Positions 1 to 8,731 of a DNA stretch of 64,000 bases are shown one piece after another. The position numbers and the translations under genes are program-made. Source of the stretch: Vibrio sp. D404a (lineage in GTDB: Bacteria > Pseudomonadota > Gammaproteobacteria > Enterobacterales > Vibrionaceae); contig NZ_JAHGAJ010000002.1 of the NCBI RefSeq assembly GCF_030248535.1, positions 62,001 through 126,000 of the forward strand. Reading direction: 5' to 3'. The notes under the pieces are model-generated. The model was not told the origin of the DNA. It made no database searches and saw only the letters and a list, made by a program, of their open reading frames with translations. Numbering within the stretch: position 1 is the first letter of the stretch; every line of letters begins with the position of its first letter.

Positions 1-110
1 TTTGGTGGGCATTTGGCAAGAACCGTAAATCTCGTTTCGAAGATGATGCAAACCTAGTTTTTGCTGATGAAGCTGAAACGAGTTCAAAAGAACAAGGAGT
101 GACTAAGTAA
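1..110 (+). CDS. ccoQ: cbb3-type cytochrome c oxidase subunit CcoQ (3' end only)
   Basis: This is the last 35 codons of a gene that begins outside the window. The reading frame that opens at base 3 gives a tail starting WWAFGKNRKSRFE and ending EQGVTK, typical of the cytosolic tail of CcoQ, the small single-helix subunit that stabilises the cbb3 oxidase. The stop TAA (108-110) overlaps the ccoP start as TAATG, so the two are translationally coupled. ccoN and ccoO are expected just upstream but are not visible here. Confidence 0.85.
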   Translation, partial: WWAFGKNRKSRFEDDANLVFADEAETSSKEQGVTK

Positions 111-1084
111 TGAGTACATTCTGGAGTATCTGGGTTACCGTAATTACTATCGGTACGCTCATTGGTTGTGCGGTTTTACTTCGCTCATGCTTCTCAAACA
201 AAACGGGTATTGAAGAAGGTGATGACATGGGTCACGAATACGATGGTATTCGTGAGCTTAACAACCCTCTTCCGAAGTGGTGGACTTACCTATTCATCGG
301 CACACTTGTGTTCGCGGTAATCTATTTCATCCTTTATCCAGGTCTAGGTAACTTTAAAGGTGTTCTAGGTTGGACGAGTTCTGACCAGACCGTTACTTCA
401 GTTGCACAGTCTCGTGCTTCTGTCGTTGACGCTCAACAGAACAAGCGCCTCGACCAATATGCTAAAGAGCTAGACGACGCTAATAACTACTTTGGCGAAG
501 CGTTTAACCAACTTGCATACGATGATAACGGTCTTCGTTCTATCCCTGATATCGCATCAGACTCTGAAGCAATTAAAGTAGGTCAACGTTTGTTCCTACA
601 AAACTGTTCTCAGTGTCACGGTTCAGATGCACGTGGTCAGAAAGGTTTCCCTAACCTAACTGATGATGCTTGGCTATACGGCGGTGAGCCGGAAGCTATC
701 CTAACGACAGTTCTACACGGTCGTGTTGGTCAAATGCCAGGTTGGAAAGACGCTCTAGGCGAGGAAGGTGTTAAAGAGGTAGTTAGCTACACTCTAAGCC
801 TATCTGGTCGTAGCGTTAACGCACGTGAAGCTGAAGCGGGTAAAGCACGCTTTGTTGTTTGTGCTGCATGTCACGGTACAGATGGTAAAGGTAACCCTGC
901 TGTAGGTGCACCTGACCTAACTGACCGCGATTGGTTGTTTGGCGATTCTCGCGCAGATGTAACAGAAACTGTAATGTACGGCCGTTCTGGTGTTATGCCA
1001 GCATGGAAAGACATTCTAGGTGAAGAAAAAGTTCAACTAGTTTCTGCTTACGTGTGGAGCTTAAGCAACTCAGATAATAAGTAA
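110..1084 (+). CDS. ccoP: cbb3-type cytochrome c oxidase subunit III, dihaem cytochrome CcoP
   Basis: CcoP passes electrons from cytochrome c to the CcoN active site in the high-affinity cbb3 terminal oxidase of the inner membrane. The 324-residue product has an N-terminal helix (about 6-26), a second helix (about 58-77, after the conserved NNPLPKWW stretch) and two periplasmic class I cytochrome c domains. The haem sites are CSQCH at 166-170 and CAACH at 251-255, with later methionines (QMPGW, VMPAW) as likely axial ligands. The start overlaps the ccoQ stop. Length and motif order match the family. A hairpin follows and separates it from the ccoH-I-S assembly genes. Confidence 0.97.
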   Translation: MSTFWSIWVTVITIGTLIGCAVLLRSCFSNKTGIEEGDDMGHEYDGIRELNNPLPKWWTYLFIGTLVFAVIYFILYPGLGNFKGVLGWTSSDQTVTSVAQSRASVVDAQQNKRLDQYAKELDDANNYFGEAFNQLAYDDNGLRSIPDIASDSEAIKVGQRLFLQNCSQCHGSDARGQKGFPNLTDDAWLYGGEPEAILTTVLHGRVGQMPGWKDALGEEGVKEVVSYTLSLSGRSVNAREAEAGKARFVVCAACHGTDGKGNPAVGAPDLTDRDWLFGDSRADVTETVMYGRSGVMPAWKDILGEEKVQLVSAYVWSLSNSDNK

Positions 1085-1094
1085 CATTTCAATA

Positions 1095-1117
1095 ACAGCC
1101 CCTTTCATAGGGGCTGT
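1095..1117 (+). terminator. hairpin after ccoP
   Basis: Stem ACAGCCCC (1095-1102) pairs with GGGGCTGT (1110-1117) over a 7-base loop, followed by a pyrimidine-rich run (CTTTCCTTT). It probably ends or attenuates the ccoNOQP transcript before the assembly genes 54 bp further on. Confidence 0.7.
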
Positions 1118-1171
1118 CTTTCCTTTATTTTATAAACACTTCTTTTTATTCTTTTTTTCGAGATCTTTTTT

Positions 1172-1651
1172 ATGGTAAAGCCTTGGTATAAACAGTTTTG
1201 GCCGTGGTTCTTAATCGCGTTGCCGGCGACAGTTGTGGTCTGGACGATCTTAACGGTTATTGTATTTACACAAAACTCTGTCGACTTGGTCACTGAGGAT
1301 TACTATAAAAAAGGCAAAGGCATTAATGTCGATATCTCTAAGGTTAACGTAGCGAAAGAGCTAGGTCTGTCTGCGGACATTTCTGAACGTGGTGAATCAA
1401 TCATCATTTCCCTAGATAAAGGTAAGCTTGATCACTACCCTGCAATCAGTGCGATGTTTGTGCACCGTACGCTTCCTGATCGTGATTTCACGCAACTGCT
1501 TACAGCGAATGCTCAGGGCGATTACGTGCTGAATACTCAACACGAAGTTCAAGGCCCTTGGTTCATTGAATTAACGCCACACAACGAAGAATGGCTTGTT
1601 CAAGGCCGTATTACCTTCCCTCTAGAAAACAAAACTAAACTAGAGAACTAA
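1172..1651 (+). CDS. ccoH: FixH/CcoH family cbb3 oxidase assembly protein
   Basis: A 159-residue membrane protein with one N-terminal helix (about 10-33), followed by the family-typical VDLVTEDYYKKGKGIN segment and a periplasmic beta-rich domain. CcoH/FixH is needed for assembly or stability of the cbb3 oxidase. It sits three bases before ccoI and after ccoP, the order seen in gamma-proteobacterial cco clusters. The ATG at 1172 has only a weak ribosome site; no better start is visible downstream before the membrane helix. Confidence 0.9.
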   Translation: MVKPWYKQFWPWFLIALPATVVVWTILTVIVFTQNSVDLVTEDYYKKGKGINVDISKVNVAKELGLSADISERGESIIISLDKGKLDHYPAISAMFVHRTLPDRDFTQLLTANAQGDYVLNTQHEVQGPWFIELTPHNEEWLVQGRITFPLENKTKLEN

Positions 1652-1654
1652 AGT

Positions 1655-4027
1655 ATGAGTGAATCCTGTTATCACTGCGGTGAAGATGTACCAGCGGAAA
1701 CGGATTTTAAAGTAGAAATATTAGGCTCTATACGTCCAATGTGTTGCCCGGGCTGCGAAACCGTAGCCCAAACCATCGTCGATAGTGGCTTAGTTTCTTA
1801 CTACCAGTATCGTACCGCTCCGGCAGAGAAAGCCGATCTTGTACCAGAACAACTGCTTGCACTGAGTCATTACGACAATGAAGATGTGCAACTTGAGTTT
1901 GTTCGTAACTCAGAAAACACCTCTGAAGTGACATTGTCACTAGAGGGCGTCTCTTGTGCTGCTTGTGCGTGGTTGATTGAGAAGCAAGTCTCTTCTAAAG
2001 AAGGTGTGCATGGCATTCGTGTTAACACCACCACTAACCGCGCCCTATTGAGCTGGGACAATACTCAGACGAAACTGAGTGAGTTGCTCTCTGCGATTCA
2101 TACGCTTGGCTATAAAGCCGCACCGTTCGAAGCTGACCAACAAGAAGCCGCTTACCACCGCTCGATGAAGAACTACTTGTATCGCTTAGGTGTTGCAGGT
2201 CTCGCAACGATGCAAGTGATGATGCTCGCAGTGGCACTCTACCTTGAAGTTTTTGGTAACCTAGAACCTGAATTCAAACACTACTTCCGTTGGGTGAGTT
2301 TGATCTTCGCAACACCTGTCCTACTCTATTCGGCTCTTCCGTTCTATATCAACGCATGGCGCAGCATTAAGGGTCGGACATTAGGTATGGATGTACCTGT
2401 CTCCATCGCCTTATTGTTCGCCTATGTCGCTAGCTTAGTCGCAACGGTCACAGAGCAAGGTGAAGTCTTCTTCGAATCTATCTCTATGTTTACGTTCTTC
2501 CTGCTGTTAGGACGATTCCTAGAGATGCGGGCACGTCGTAAAGCGGCGGCTGCAAGTGGTAACCTGCTTAAATTGGTTCCTGCTATGGCGACCACACTCG
2601 ATGGCGAACAGATCCCAGTTAAGACACTTAAAGTTGGCGACAAGATCCGAGTTCTACCAGGTGAACACATACCGGCAGATGGTGTTGTTCTCTCTGGTCG
2701 TGTTCATATTGATGAGTCCATGCTGACAGGCGAATCGATTCACGTTGTGAAAAACCAAGGCGACTCAGTTTTCGCAGGCACTTTAAACGGTGACGAATCT
2801 TTTGAACTTGAAGTTAAGAGCTCGAAAGCAGATTCAGTGATCTCGAATATTGTGCGCTTGCAAGATGAAGCGCAACTTTCAAAGCCTCGTATTGCTGAAA
2901 TTGCCGATATCGTTGCACGCTACTTCGTTGCTGTAATTCTGATTATCTCATTTGGCACTTGGCTATATTGGCACCAGACAAGACCAGAAGATGCGTTTTG
3001 GATCATGCTGTCCGTTCTCGTAGCGACCTGTCCTTGTGCATTGTCTTTGGCTACGCCAACGGCTATTACTTGCTCAACTTCACGCATGGGTAACTTTGGT
3101 ATCTTGCTTCGTAAGGGGCATGTGTTTGAGACGTTGTGTAAGGTGAACCATCTGATCATCGATAAGACAGGTACGCTGACTGAAGGTGATATTCGCATTA
3201 GCCAAACAGAAACCTATTCAGAGATAGATAAAGAGACCTGCCTACAGATTGCAGCAAGCCTTGAGCAGCATGCCAACCACCCTATTGCGAAAGCCTTTAA
3301 AGCATTCGAATCTGAAGCCATTACGGTTGAGTCAGTGAACAATGTGATTGGTTCGGGTATTACCGGTGAGTGGAATGGTCAAAAAGTTGCGATTGGTAGT
3401 AGCGAGTTCATTCTAGGACAAGAACAGAATGACCAAAGTAATGGCATCTACCTTTCTCTGGATGAAAAGCATATCGCAACGTTTGTGTACGAAGACCCAA
3501 TTCGTAAAGAGAGCGTCGAGTTCATTCAGAAGTTCAAAGAGGCGGGAATTAAGACCACTCTGCTAACAGGAGATTCTTTGGTTAACGCTAAGCCTGTTGC
3601 GGAAGAGATCGGTATTACTGACATCGTTGCTAACGCGAAACCGGAAGATAAGCTTGCTTACCTTAACTCTCGTGACGATAAAGATATTACTATGATGGTT
3701 GGGGATGGTATCAACGACGCTCCTATTCTGGCTGGTGCTCACTTGTCAGTTGCTATGGGTGGTGGTACTGATGTCGCTAAAGCATCGGCTGATATGGTTT
3801 TATTAGGTGACAAGCTCGATAGGCTACTTCAGTCACGTAAGTTGGCGTTAAAAACACGTAAGATCATTCGCGAAAACTTGGCGTGGTCATTAGGGTATAA
3901 TCTCCTTATACTTCCGCTTGCAGTTGCTGGCCTTGTCGCACCGTATATCGCCGTTGTAGGCATGTCTGCTAGCTCTATTATTGTAGTGTCTAACTCATTA
4001 AGACTTTTAAAAGAGCAAGGTAAATAA
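1655..4027 (+). CDS. ccoI: copper-translocating P1B-type ATPase CcoI/FixI
   Basis: A copper exporter-type ATPase that supplies copper for cbb3 oxidase assembly. The 790-residue protein opens with an extra cysteine-rich domain (C5/C8, then C30, C31 and C34), typical of CcoI rather than CopA. A heavy-metal-associated domain follows, with C101-A-A-C104. The metal-transport motif CPC is at 459-461, the phosphorylated aspartate is D503 in DKTGTLTEG, and the hinge motif GDGINDAP lies near 686. Eight membrane helices are expected. The gene lies between ccoH and ccoS, and its stop overlaps the ccoS start (TAATG). Context and the N-terminal cysteine domain separate it from general copper-resistance pumps. 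Confidence 0.96.
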   Translation: MSESCYHCGEDVPAETDFKVEILGSIRPMCCPGCETVAQTIVDSGLVSYYQYRTAPAEKADLVPEQLLALSHYDNEDVQLEFVRNSENTSEVTLSLEGVSCAACAWLIEKQVSSKEGVHGIRVNTTTNRALLSWDNTQTKLSELLSAIHTLGYKAAPFEADQQEAAYHRSMKNYLYRLGVAGLATMQVMMLAVALYLEVFGNLEPEFKHYFRWVSLIFATPVLLYSALPFYINAWRSIKGRTLGMDVPVSIALLFAYVASLVATVTEQGEVFFESISMFTFFLLLGRFLEMRARRKAAAASGNLLKLVPAMATTLDGEQIPVKTLKVGDKIRVLPGEHIPADGVVLSGRVHIDESMLTGESIHVVKNQGDSVFAGTLNGDESFELEVKSSKADSVISNIVRLQDEAQLSKPRIAEIADIVARYFVAVILIISFGTWLYWHQTRPEDAFWIMLSVLVATCPCALSLATPTAITCSTSRMGNFGILLRKGHVFETLCKVNHLIIDKTGTLTEGDIRISQTETYSEIDKETCLQIAASLEQHANHPIAKAFKAFESEAITVESVNNVIGSGITGEWNGQKVAIGSSEFILGQEQNDQSNGIYLSLDEKHIATFVYEDPIRKESVEFIQKFKEAGIKTTLLTGDSLVNAKPVAEEIGITDIVANAKPEDKLAYLNSRDDKDITMMVGDGINDAPILAGAHLSVAMGGGTDVAKASADMVLLGDKLDRLLQSRKLALKTRKIIRENLAWSLGYNLLILPLAVAGLVAPYIAVVGMSASSIIVVSNSLRLLKEQGK

Positions 4028-4212
4028 TGGAAAGCTTATACATACTCATTCCTATCGCTATCGTCTTAGTGTGTATCGCTGTCGGCATCTTTTTGTGGGC
4101 AGTGAAAAGCGAACAGTTTGAAGATCTGGAACGTCAAGGTCATAACATTCTGTTCGACGAAGACACGAATGAGCCGTCATCTAAAAATCAAAAAACAAGT
4201 AACAAGAAATGA
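4027..4212 (+). CDS. ccoS: cbb3-type oxidase assembly protein CcoS
   Basis: A 61-residue single-helix protein (helix about 4-26) with the family signature of a short membrane anchor followed by SEQFEDLERQGHNILFDED. CcoS is required to insert haem b and copper into the cbb3 oxidase core. It overlaps ccoI at its start and the next gene at its end by 4 bp, so it belongs to the same transcript. Confidence 0.95.
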   Translation: MESLYILIPIAIVLVCIAVGIFLWAVKSEQFEDLERQGHNILFDEDTNEPSSKNQKTSNKK

Positions 4213-4883
4213 CCCCTGATTGGATTGGTGCATTTGTTGTCGGTCTAATCGGCGCTGGCCACTGCATGGGAATGTGCGGTGGCATTGCGTCGATTCTCTC
4301 CATTGGGGCTGCTAAACCCTCGCCTGTAACACCTGTGCTTTATAACTTTGGACGCTTATTAAGTTATATGGTCATTGGTGGCTTGGTTGGCGGTGCTGTT
4401 TCTTCTTTAGGCCAGCTTAGCGATTTTAATGCCGCTCTGGCGTGGTTAAGACTCGTGGCCGCCGTATTCATGATTGTGCTAGCACTTTACATTGGTAAAT
4501 GGTGGTTCGGACTATTGGCCTTTGAAAAAGTCGGACAACGTTTGTGGCGCTATGTCTCTCCGATTGGCCAATCCCTTCTCCCTCTTAAACACCCTAGCCA
4601 TGCACTGCCCTTTGGTTTCGTTTGGGGCTGGCTGCCTTGCGGCCTTGTTTACTCCATGCTGACTTGGGCTGCAGTATCTGGTAGTTGGGTTAATGGGGCT
4701 GGAATCATGCTCGCTTTTGGCCTTGGAACCTTACCAGCAATGCTTACTGTTGGCTTCGGTGCTGGCTTCCTCAAGAAGTTGCAACAAGCTGACTTATTCA
4801 GGCAGTGTGGTGCAATTTTGATCTTTTTCTATGGTTTATTTACCGCTTACCAAGCCATTCAGCTCATTATTTATACCGTATAG
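4209..4883 (+). CDS. TauE/SafE (DsbD-like) family membrane protein in cco cluster
   Basis: A 224-residue polytopic membrane protein (about six helices) of the family annotated as sulfite exporter TauE/SafE or DsbD transmembrane-like, with the N-terminal GLIGAGHCMGMCGGI motif. It is regularly found as the last gene of ccoGHIS clusters, and homologues are thought to affect copper or redox handling during oxidase assembly; the exact transported species is not shown by the sequence. The two conserved cysteines, C19 and C23 (CMGMC), and a second pair region (WLPCGLVYSM) suggest metal or thiol chemistry. It overlaps ccoS by 4 bp. Confidence 0.85.
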   Translation: MTPDWIGAFVVGLIGAGHCMGMCGGIASILSIGAAKPSPVTPVLYNFGRLLSYMVIGGLVGGAVSSLGQLSDFNAALAWLRLVAAVFMIVLALYIGKWWFGLLAFEKVGQRLWRYVSPIGQSLLPLKHPSHALPFGFVWGWLPCGLVYSMLTWAAVSGSWVNGAGIMLAFGLGTLPAMLTVGFGAGFLKKLQQADLFRQCGAILIFFYGLFTAYQAIQLIIYTV

Positions 4884-4939
4884 CAACGCTTTAAAAGTGG
4901 TTTTTTTGCTATCCTTTAATGTTAAGGGATGCTAAAATA

Positions 4940-4953
4940 TTGACGTATATCAA
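4940..4953. promoter_or_regulatory. FNR box upstream of fnr
   Basis: TTGACGTATATCAA matches the FNR consensus TTGAT-N4-ATCAA at 9 of 10 defined positions. It ends 16 bp before the fnr start codon, so it overlaps or lies just downstream of the likely transcription start. A site so placed would repress, as in E. coli fnr autoregulation. Confidence 0.85.
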
Positions 4954-4969
4954 ATAGTGAAAGATTGTT

Positions 4970-5716
4970 ATGATTTCTGAAAAGCCTGTGACGAAACGTG
5001 TTCAGTCTGGTGGCTGTGCAATCCATTGTCAGGATTGTAGTATTAGCCAGCTGTGTATCCCATTTACTTTGAATGAGTCTGAGCTTGATCAACTTGATCA
5101 GATCATTGAAAGAAAGAAGCCTATTCAAAAGGGCCAAGAGCTATTTAAAGCGGGTGATGAGCTTAAGTCTCTTTACGCGATACGCTCTGGTACTATCAAA
5201 AGCTATACGATTACCGAACAAGGTGATGAGCAAATCACTGCATTCCATCTTGCAGGTGATTTAGTTGGTTTTGACGCGATTACTGGTGACCTACACCCTA
5301 GCTTTGCACAAGCTCTAGAAACATCGATGGTATGTGAAATCCCATACGAAATTCTAGATGACTTATCAGGTAAGATGCCAAAGCTTCGTCAACAGATCAT
5401 GCGTTTAATGAGTAACGAGATTAAAGGCGACCAAGAGATGATCCTGCTTCTTTCTAAGAAGAATGCAGAAGAGCGTCTTGCTGCTTTCCTTTACAACTTG
5501 TCTACTCGATTCTCTCAACGTGGCTTCAGCCCACGAGAGTTCCGTTTGACAATGACACGTGGTGACATCGGTAACTACCTAGGTCTTACTGTTGAAACCA
5601 TCAGCCGCCTACTAGGTCGCTTCCAGAAAGCAGACATTCTAAGTGTAAAAGGCAAATACATCACCATCGAAGATCACGATGCACTGATGGAACTGGCTGG
5701 CGTTTCTAAAGAATAG
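4970..5716 (+). CDS. fnr: anaerobic global regulator FNR
   Basis: An oxygen-sensing transcription factor of the CRP/FNR family. The 248-residue protein has the four iron-sulfur ligand cysteines at the same numbers as E. coli FNR: C20, C23, C29 and C122 (C16 is an additional non-ligand cysteine). A cyclic-nucleotide-like fold follows, and the recognition helix is in [12 protein letters not shown], with the E-SR residues that read TTGAT half-sites. It lies between the cco assembly genes and uspE, a linkage also seen in E. coli (fnr-uspE). An FNR box just before the start codon points to autoregulation. Confidence 0.98.
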   Translation: MISEKPVTKRVQSGGCAIHCQDCSISQLCIPFTLNESELDQLDQIIERKKPIQKGQELFKAGDELKSLYAIRSGTIKSYTITEQGDEQITAFHLAGDLVGFDAITGDLHPSFAQALETSMVCEIPYEILDDLSGKMPKLRQQIMRLMSNEIKGDQEMILLLSKKNAEERLAAFLYNLSTRFSQRGFSPREFRLTMTRGDIGNYLGLTVETISRLLGRFQKADILSVKGKYITIEDHDALMELAGVSKE

Positions 5717-5728
5717 CTCTAATTATCA

Positions 5729-5758
5729 ATGATGTAGTTCAATAATGAGCTACATCAT
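5729..5758 (+). terminator. hairpin after fnr
   Basis: ATGATGTAGTTC (5729-5740) pairs with GAGCTACATCAT (5747-5758), 12 bp with one G-U pair and a 6-base loop. It is followed by GTTTCTCTCC, a poor U tract, so termination may be partial. Confidence 0.55.
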
Positions 5759-5849
5759 GTTTCTCTCCAAAATCCTCCTATATTTCTCTTAATCTCTCCA
5801 TAACTACGCTACATTATTTATATGTTCAGTCTGAAAAGTAGGCTTAGTT

Positions 5850-6797
5850 ATGAGTATCTATAACAATATCTTAGTGGTCGCCGACATCAATCATGATGAG
5901 CAACCTGCCCTAGTTCGCGCTATTCAACTTGCTAAAAAAAGCACTTCAAAAAGCCACGTTACTTTCTTTCTTTCCATTTACGACTTCTCTTATGACATGA
6001 CCTCAATGCTCTCAGCTGATGAGCGTGATGCAATGCGTAAAGGTGTGATTCACCAACGTGAGATCTGGATGAACAAAGTGGCTGAGCCGTACATTGATGA
6101 CACTATTGAGTTCAACGTAAAAGTTGTTTGGCACAACCGCCCTTATGAAGCCATTATCGCTGAAGTGTTTAGCGGTGAGCACGATATCTTAATCAAAGGC
6201 ACACGTAAGCACGACACGCTAGAGTCTGTTATTTTCACGCCGACAGATTGGCACTTATTACGCAAATGCCCAAGCCCAGTGTTATTGGTTAAGAACGAAT
6301 ACTGGCCTGATGACGCGAAAATTTTCGCTTCGGTTCACGTAGGTTCAGAAACTGAGTCTCACTTAGAGCTAAACGACGCCATGGTCGATAGACTGTTAGA
6401 GATTACGGGCAGACTCGATGCTCAGCCGTATCTAGTTAACGCCTACCCTGTTACGCCCGCGAACATTACGATTGAACTGCCGGAATTTGACCCAACGTCT
6501 TATACTGATGCCGTTCGTGGACATCACTTAACAGCAATGAAGGCACTGCGTCAGAAACACGGTATGTGTGAAGAGCAGACAATTGTTGAGCAAGGTTTAC
6601 CTGAAGATATTATTCCTAAGGTGGCTGCAGAGAACAATGCAGCAATGGTGATTTTGGGCACGACAGGTCGTACAGGTCTTTCTGCTGTGTTTATTGGTAA
6701 CACTGCCGAGCATGTGATCGATAAAATCAACTGTGACGTCTTGGCATTGAAACCGGCTGGGTTTATCAGTCCGCTTGACCCACATACCTCGAACTAA
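5850..6797 (+). CDS. uspE: universal stress protein UspE (tandem Usp domains)
   Basis: A 315-residue cytosolic protein made of two universal stress protein domains (about 1-145 and 155-305). The second domain carries GTTGRTGLSAVFIGNTAE, the ATP-type G-2x-G-9x-G(S/N) signature in degenerate form. UspE proteins take part in stress survival, motility and aggregation. The position directly after fnr matches E. coli, which supports the assignment. The ATG at 5850 follows AGG about ten bases upstream. Confidence 0.95.
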   Translation: MSIYNNILVVADINHDEQPALVRAIQLAKKSTSKSHVTFFLSIYDFSYDMTSMLSADERDAMRKGVIHQREIWMNKVAEPYIDDTIEFNVKVVWHNRPYEAIIAEVFSGEHDILIKGTRKHDTLESVIFTPTDWHLLRKCPSPVLLVKNEYWPDDAKIFASVHVGSETESHLELNDAMVDRLLEITGRLDAQPYLVNAYPVTPANITIELPEFDPTSYTDAVRGHHLTAMKALRQKHGMCEEQTIVEQGLPEDIIPKVAAENNAAMVILGTTGRTGLSAVFIGNTAEHVIDKINCDVLALKPAGFISPLDPHTSN

Positions 6798-6813
6798 ATT
6801 TATCATTCATTAA

Positions 6814-6846
6814 AAAAGCGCCTCTAGTCTAACTAGAGGCGCTTTT
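6814..6846. terminator. bidirectional terminator between uspE and ttcA
   Basis: Perfect 14-bp inverted repeat AAAAGCGCCTCTAG / CTAGAGGCGCTTTT with a 5-base loop, flanked by A and T runs. It serves the convergent uspE and ttcA transcripts. Confidence 0.92.
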
Positions 6847-6896
6847 GTATTTGTTGTCCCGTCCTGAAATGTGTCTGTTCTTTTCTAGCGTAAGTA

Positions 6897-7790
6897 CTAG
6901 ATGTTAGTCACGTCGATGAACATTGACTCATCGATGTTTGAAGATGAGATTTCAGCTTCTTGGAATTCGTACTCTTCACGCTCACCGCTACGGTCTAGTG
7001 GAAGATTTACGAAGTCAAACAGTTCGCGGTCAGCCAGTTGGCTTGGGCTAACGTTTTGAATTGATTTGAAGATCTTCTCAACACGACCTGGTGTTTTCTT
7101 ATCCCAATCAATCAGCATCGCCTTGATAGATTGACGCTGTAGGTTCTCTTGCGAACCACATAGGTTACAAGGAATGATTGGGAACTCTTTGTGTTCAGCA
7201 TATTTGATTAGGTCCGTTTCACGACAGTAAGTCAGTGGACGAATAACAACGTTACGACCATCATCAGAACGTAGCTTAGGTGGCATAGCCTTTAAACGAG
7301 CGCCGTGGAACATGTTAAGGAACATAGTTTCAACGATGTCATCCATGTGGTGACCAAGGGCGATCTTAGTCGCGCCAATCTTCTCTGCGAATGAGTACAA
7401 AGTACCACGACGCAGACGAGAACATAGGCCACAAGTCGTTTTGCCTTCTGGGATCTTCTCTTTTACTACTGAGTAAGTGTCTTTATCGACGATGTAGTAA
7501 GGAATGTTCAGAGTCTCAAAGTATTCAGGAAGAATATGCTCAGGGAACCCCGGTTGTTTTTGGTCTAAGTTAACCGCAACAACGTCGAACTTGATTGGTG
7601 CTGCTTCGCGCAAACGTAGCAGGATATCTAGCATAGCGAATGAGTCTTTACCGCCACTAATACAAGCCATTACTACGTCATTCTCTTCGATCATGTTGTA
7701 GTCAATGATGGCATTTCCAACATTTCTTCTAAGGCGCTTCTGAAGCTTGTTGAATTCGTGGATTTCTTTTCTGTTATCGTTTTGGTTCAT
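6897..7790 (-). CDS. ttcA: tRNA 2-thiocytidine(32) synthetase TtcA
   Basis: TtcA thiolates cytidine 32 of certain tRNAs using ATP and an iron-sulfur cluster. The protein has the PP-loop SGGKDS near residue 46, the cysteine pair in [10 protein letters not shown] and a second pair in [13 protein letters not shown], all diagnostic. I place the start at ATG 7790, which gives 297 residues and follows GAGAATAGCA. An ATG four codons upstream (7802) is possible. The neighbouring fnr-uspE-ttcA order is also familiar from enterobacteria. Confidence 0.95.
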   Translation of the reverse strand: MNQNDNRKEIHEFNKLQKRLRRNVGNAIIDYNMIEENDVVMACISGGKDSFAMLDILLRLREAAPIKFDVVAVNLDQKQPGFPEHILPEYFETLNIPYYIVDKDTYSVVKEKIPEGKTTCGLCSRLRRGTLYSFAEKIGATKIALGHHMDDIVETMFLNMFHGARLKAMPPKLRSDDGRNVVIRPLTYCRETDLIKYAEHKEFPIIPCNLCGSQENLQRQSIKAMLIDWDKKTPGRVEKIFKSIQNVSPSQLADRELFDFVNLPLDRSGEREEYEFQEAEISSSNIDESMFIDVTNI

Positions 7791-7950
7791 TGCTATTCTC
7801 ATACTGCCGGAAACACCGACTGTCGATTGCTAGGTGGTATGTTTTAGGGCGTGGATTATACGGATTTTTATTTCATGTTGAAATAGTCAACGCGAGATAA
7901 CCTCACCTCTTATTGACAATACTGTTCTATATCAATCGGATTCAAACAAA

Positions 7951-7975
7951 AACAGCAAGCGGTGCGCTTGCTGTT
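7951..7975 (-). terminator. terminator of the DUF2987 gene
   Basis: Perfect 11-bp inverted repeat AACAGCAAGCG / CGCTTGCTGTT with a 3-base loop. On the reverse strand it is followed by TTTTTGTTTG. It lies 26 bp past the stop of the gene at 8001-8654. Confidence 0.85.
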
Positions 7976-8000
7976 AATCGATAATCACAAATTTCGTTGG

Positions 8001-8654
8001 TTACTTATCCGTTGGGATATACGGAAGCACTCTAAGCGTCGGCTCTGGTAATGTTATGCTGCTCGCGCCTTCAAGTTGAGCAACGGTAAAGCGAGCTCGA
8101 CCTTGCTCGATTTTAATCGATTGGCCGTTTGATAAAAGAATCTCACTGTCTAGCTGATTTGGAAACTCAAGTGTTACACCTTCAATATCTGGGGTAAACC
8201 AATTAGAGAACATTCCACTTAGATCTTCCAGCATGGTTTGCATTTGTGGAAGCAGTGCTTCAATGTCACTGACAGCGACTTCACCTTGCAAAGGCTCCTT
8301 GGTCATCACAACTAAAGAGTATGCACACTCTTCTTCCGTTGTTTGAACGAAAATAAGTGGATTTGCTGAGCGTAAGTTCTTATCGATAGGAAGAAGCAGC
8401 TCGTTGCCCGGTGATACTTTCAGCTCTTCGTAATGTTCTTCTTTCTCCATCCAAGACTTACTGATGTGACAAGTCGTATTCGTCGCTTGATCAACGAAAA
8501 AGACAGCGACTTTAACGTCTTCATGTCCTTCTTTAAGATTGTTCTTAAGCTGAGTGTAGAGCTTTGAATAGGTGAACATGTACTCTTGGGCTGCTGCAGG
8601 CAGAGACAGTCCAAGGCTCAATGAGGCTAGAATAGCAAGCGTCGTCTTTTTCAT
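8001..8654 (-). CDS. DUF2987 family periplasmic protein
   Basis: A 217-residue protein starting MKKTTLAILASLSLGLSLPAAAQ, a clear Sec signal peptide cleaved after AAAQ or nearby. The mature part (YMFTYSKLYTQLKNNLKEGHEDVKVAVFF) matches the DUF2987 family of Vibrio and related genera, whose function is unknown. Two cysteines (in TTCHIS and EECAYS) could form a disulfide. I chose ATG 8654 rather than an in-frame ATG 23 codons upstream because the signal peptide begins here and AAGAAG precedes it. The upstream hairpin (8686-8717) separates it from the Bax-like gene. Confidence 0.8.
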   Translation of the reverse strand: MKKTTLAILASLSLGLSLPAAAQEYMFTYSKLYTQLKNNLKEGHEDVKVAVFFVDQATNTTCHISKSWMEKEEHYEELKVSPGNELLLPIDKNLRSANPLIFVQTTEEECAYSLVVMTKEPLQGEVAVSDIEALLPQMQTMLEDLSGMFSNWFTPDIEGVTLEFPNQLDSEILLSNGQSIKIEQGRARFTVAQLEGASSITLPEPTLRVLPYIPTDK

Positions 8655-8685
8655 GGTACTTCTTACATTGTTGAGCGATAAAACG

Positions 8686-8717
8686 AAAAAAGAGCAGTGG
8701 TAACCAGCTGCTCTTTT
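8686..8717 (-). terminator. terminator of the bax-like gene
   Basis: AAAAGAGCAG (8688-8697) pairs with CTGCTCTTTT (8708-8717). On the reverse strand the stem is followed by a T run. It lies 15 bp beyond the stop of the Bax-like gene and before the DUF2987 gene. Confidence 0.85.
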
Positions 8718-8731
8718 ATTCATTCGATAGG

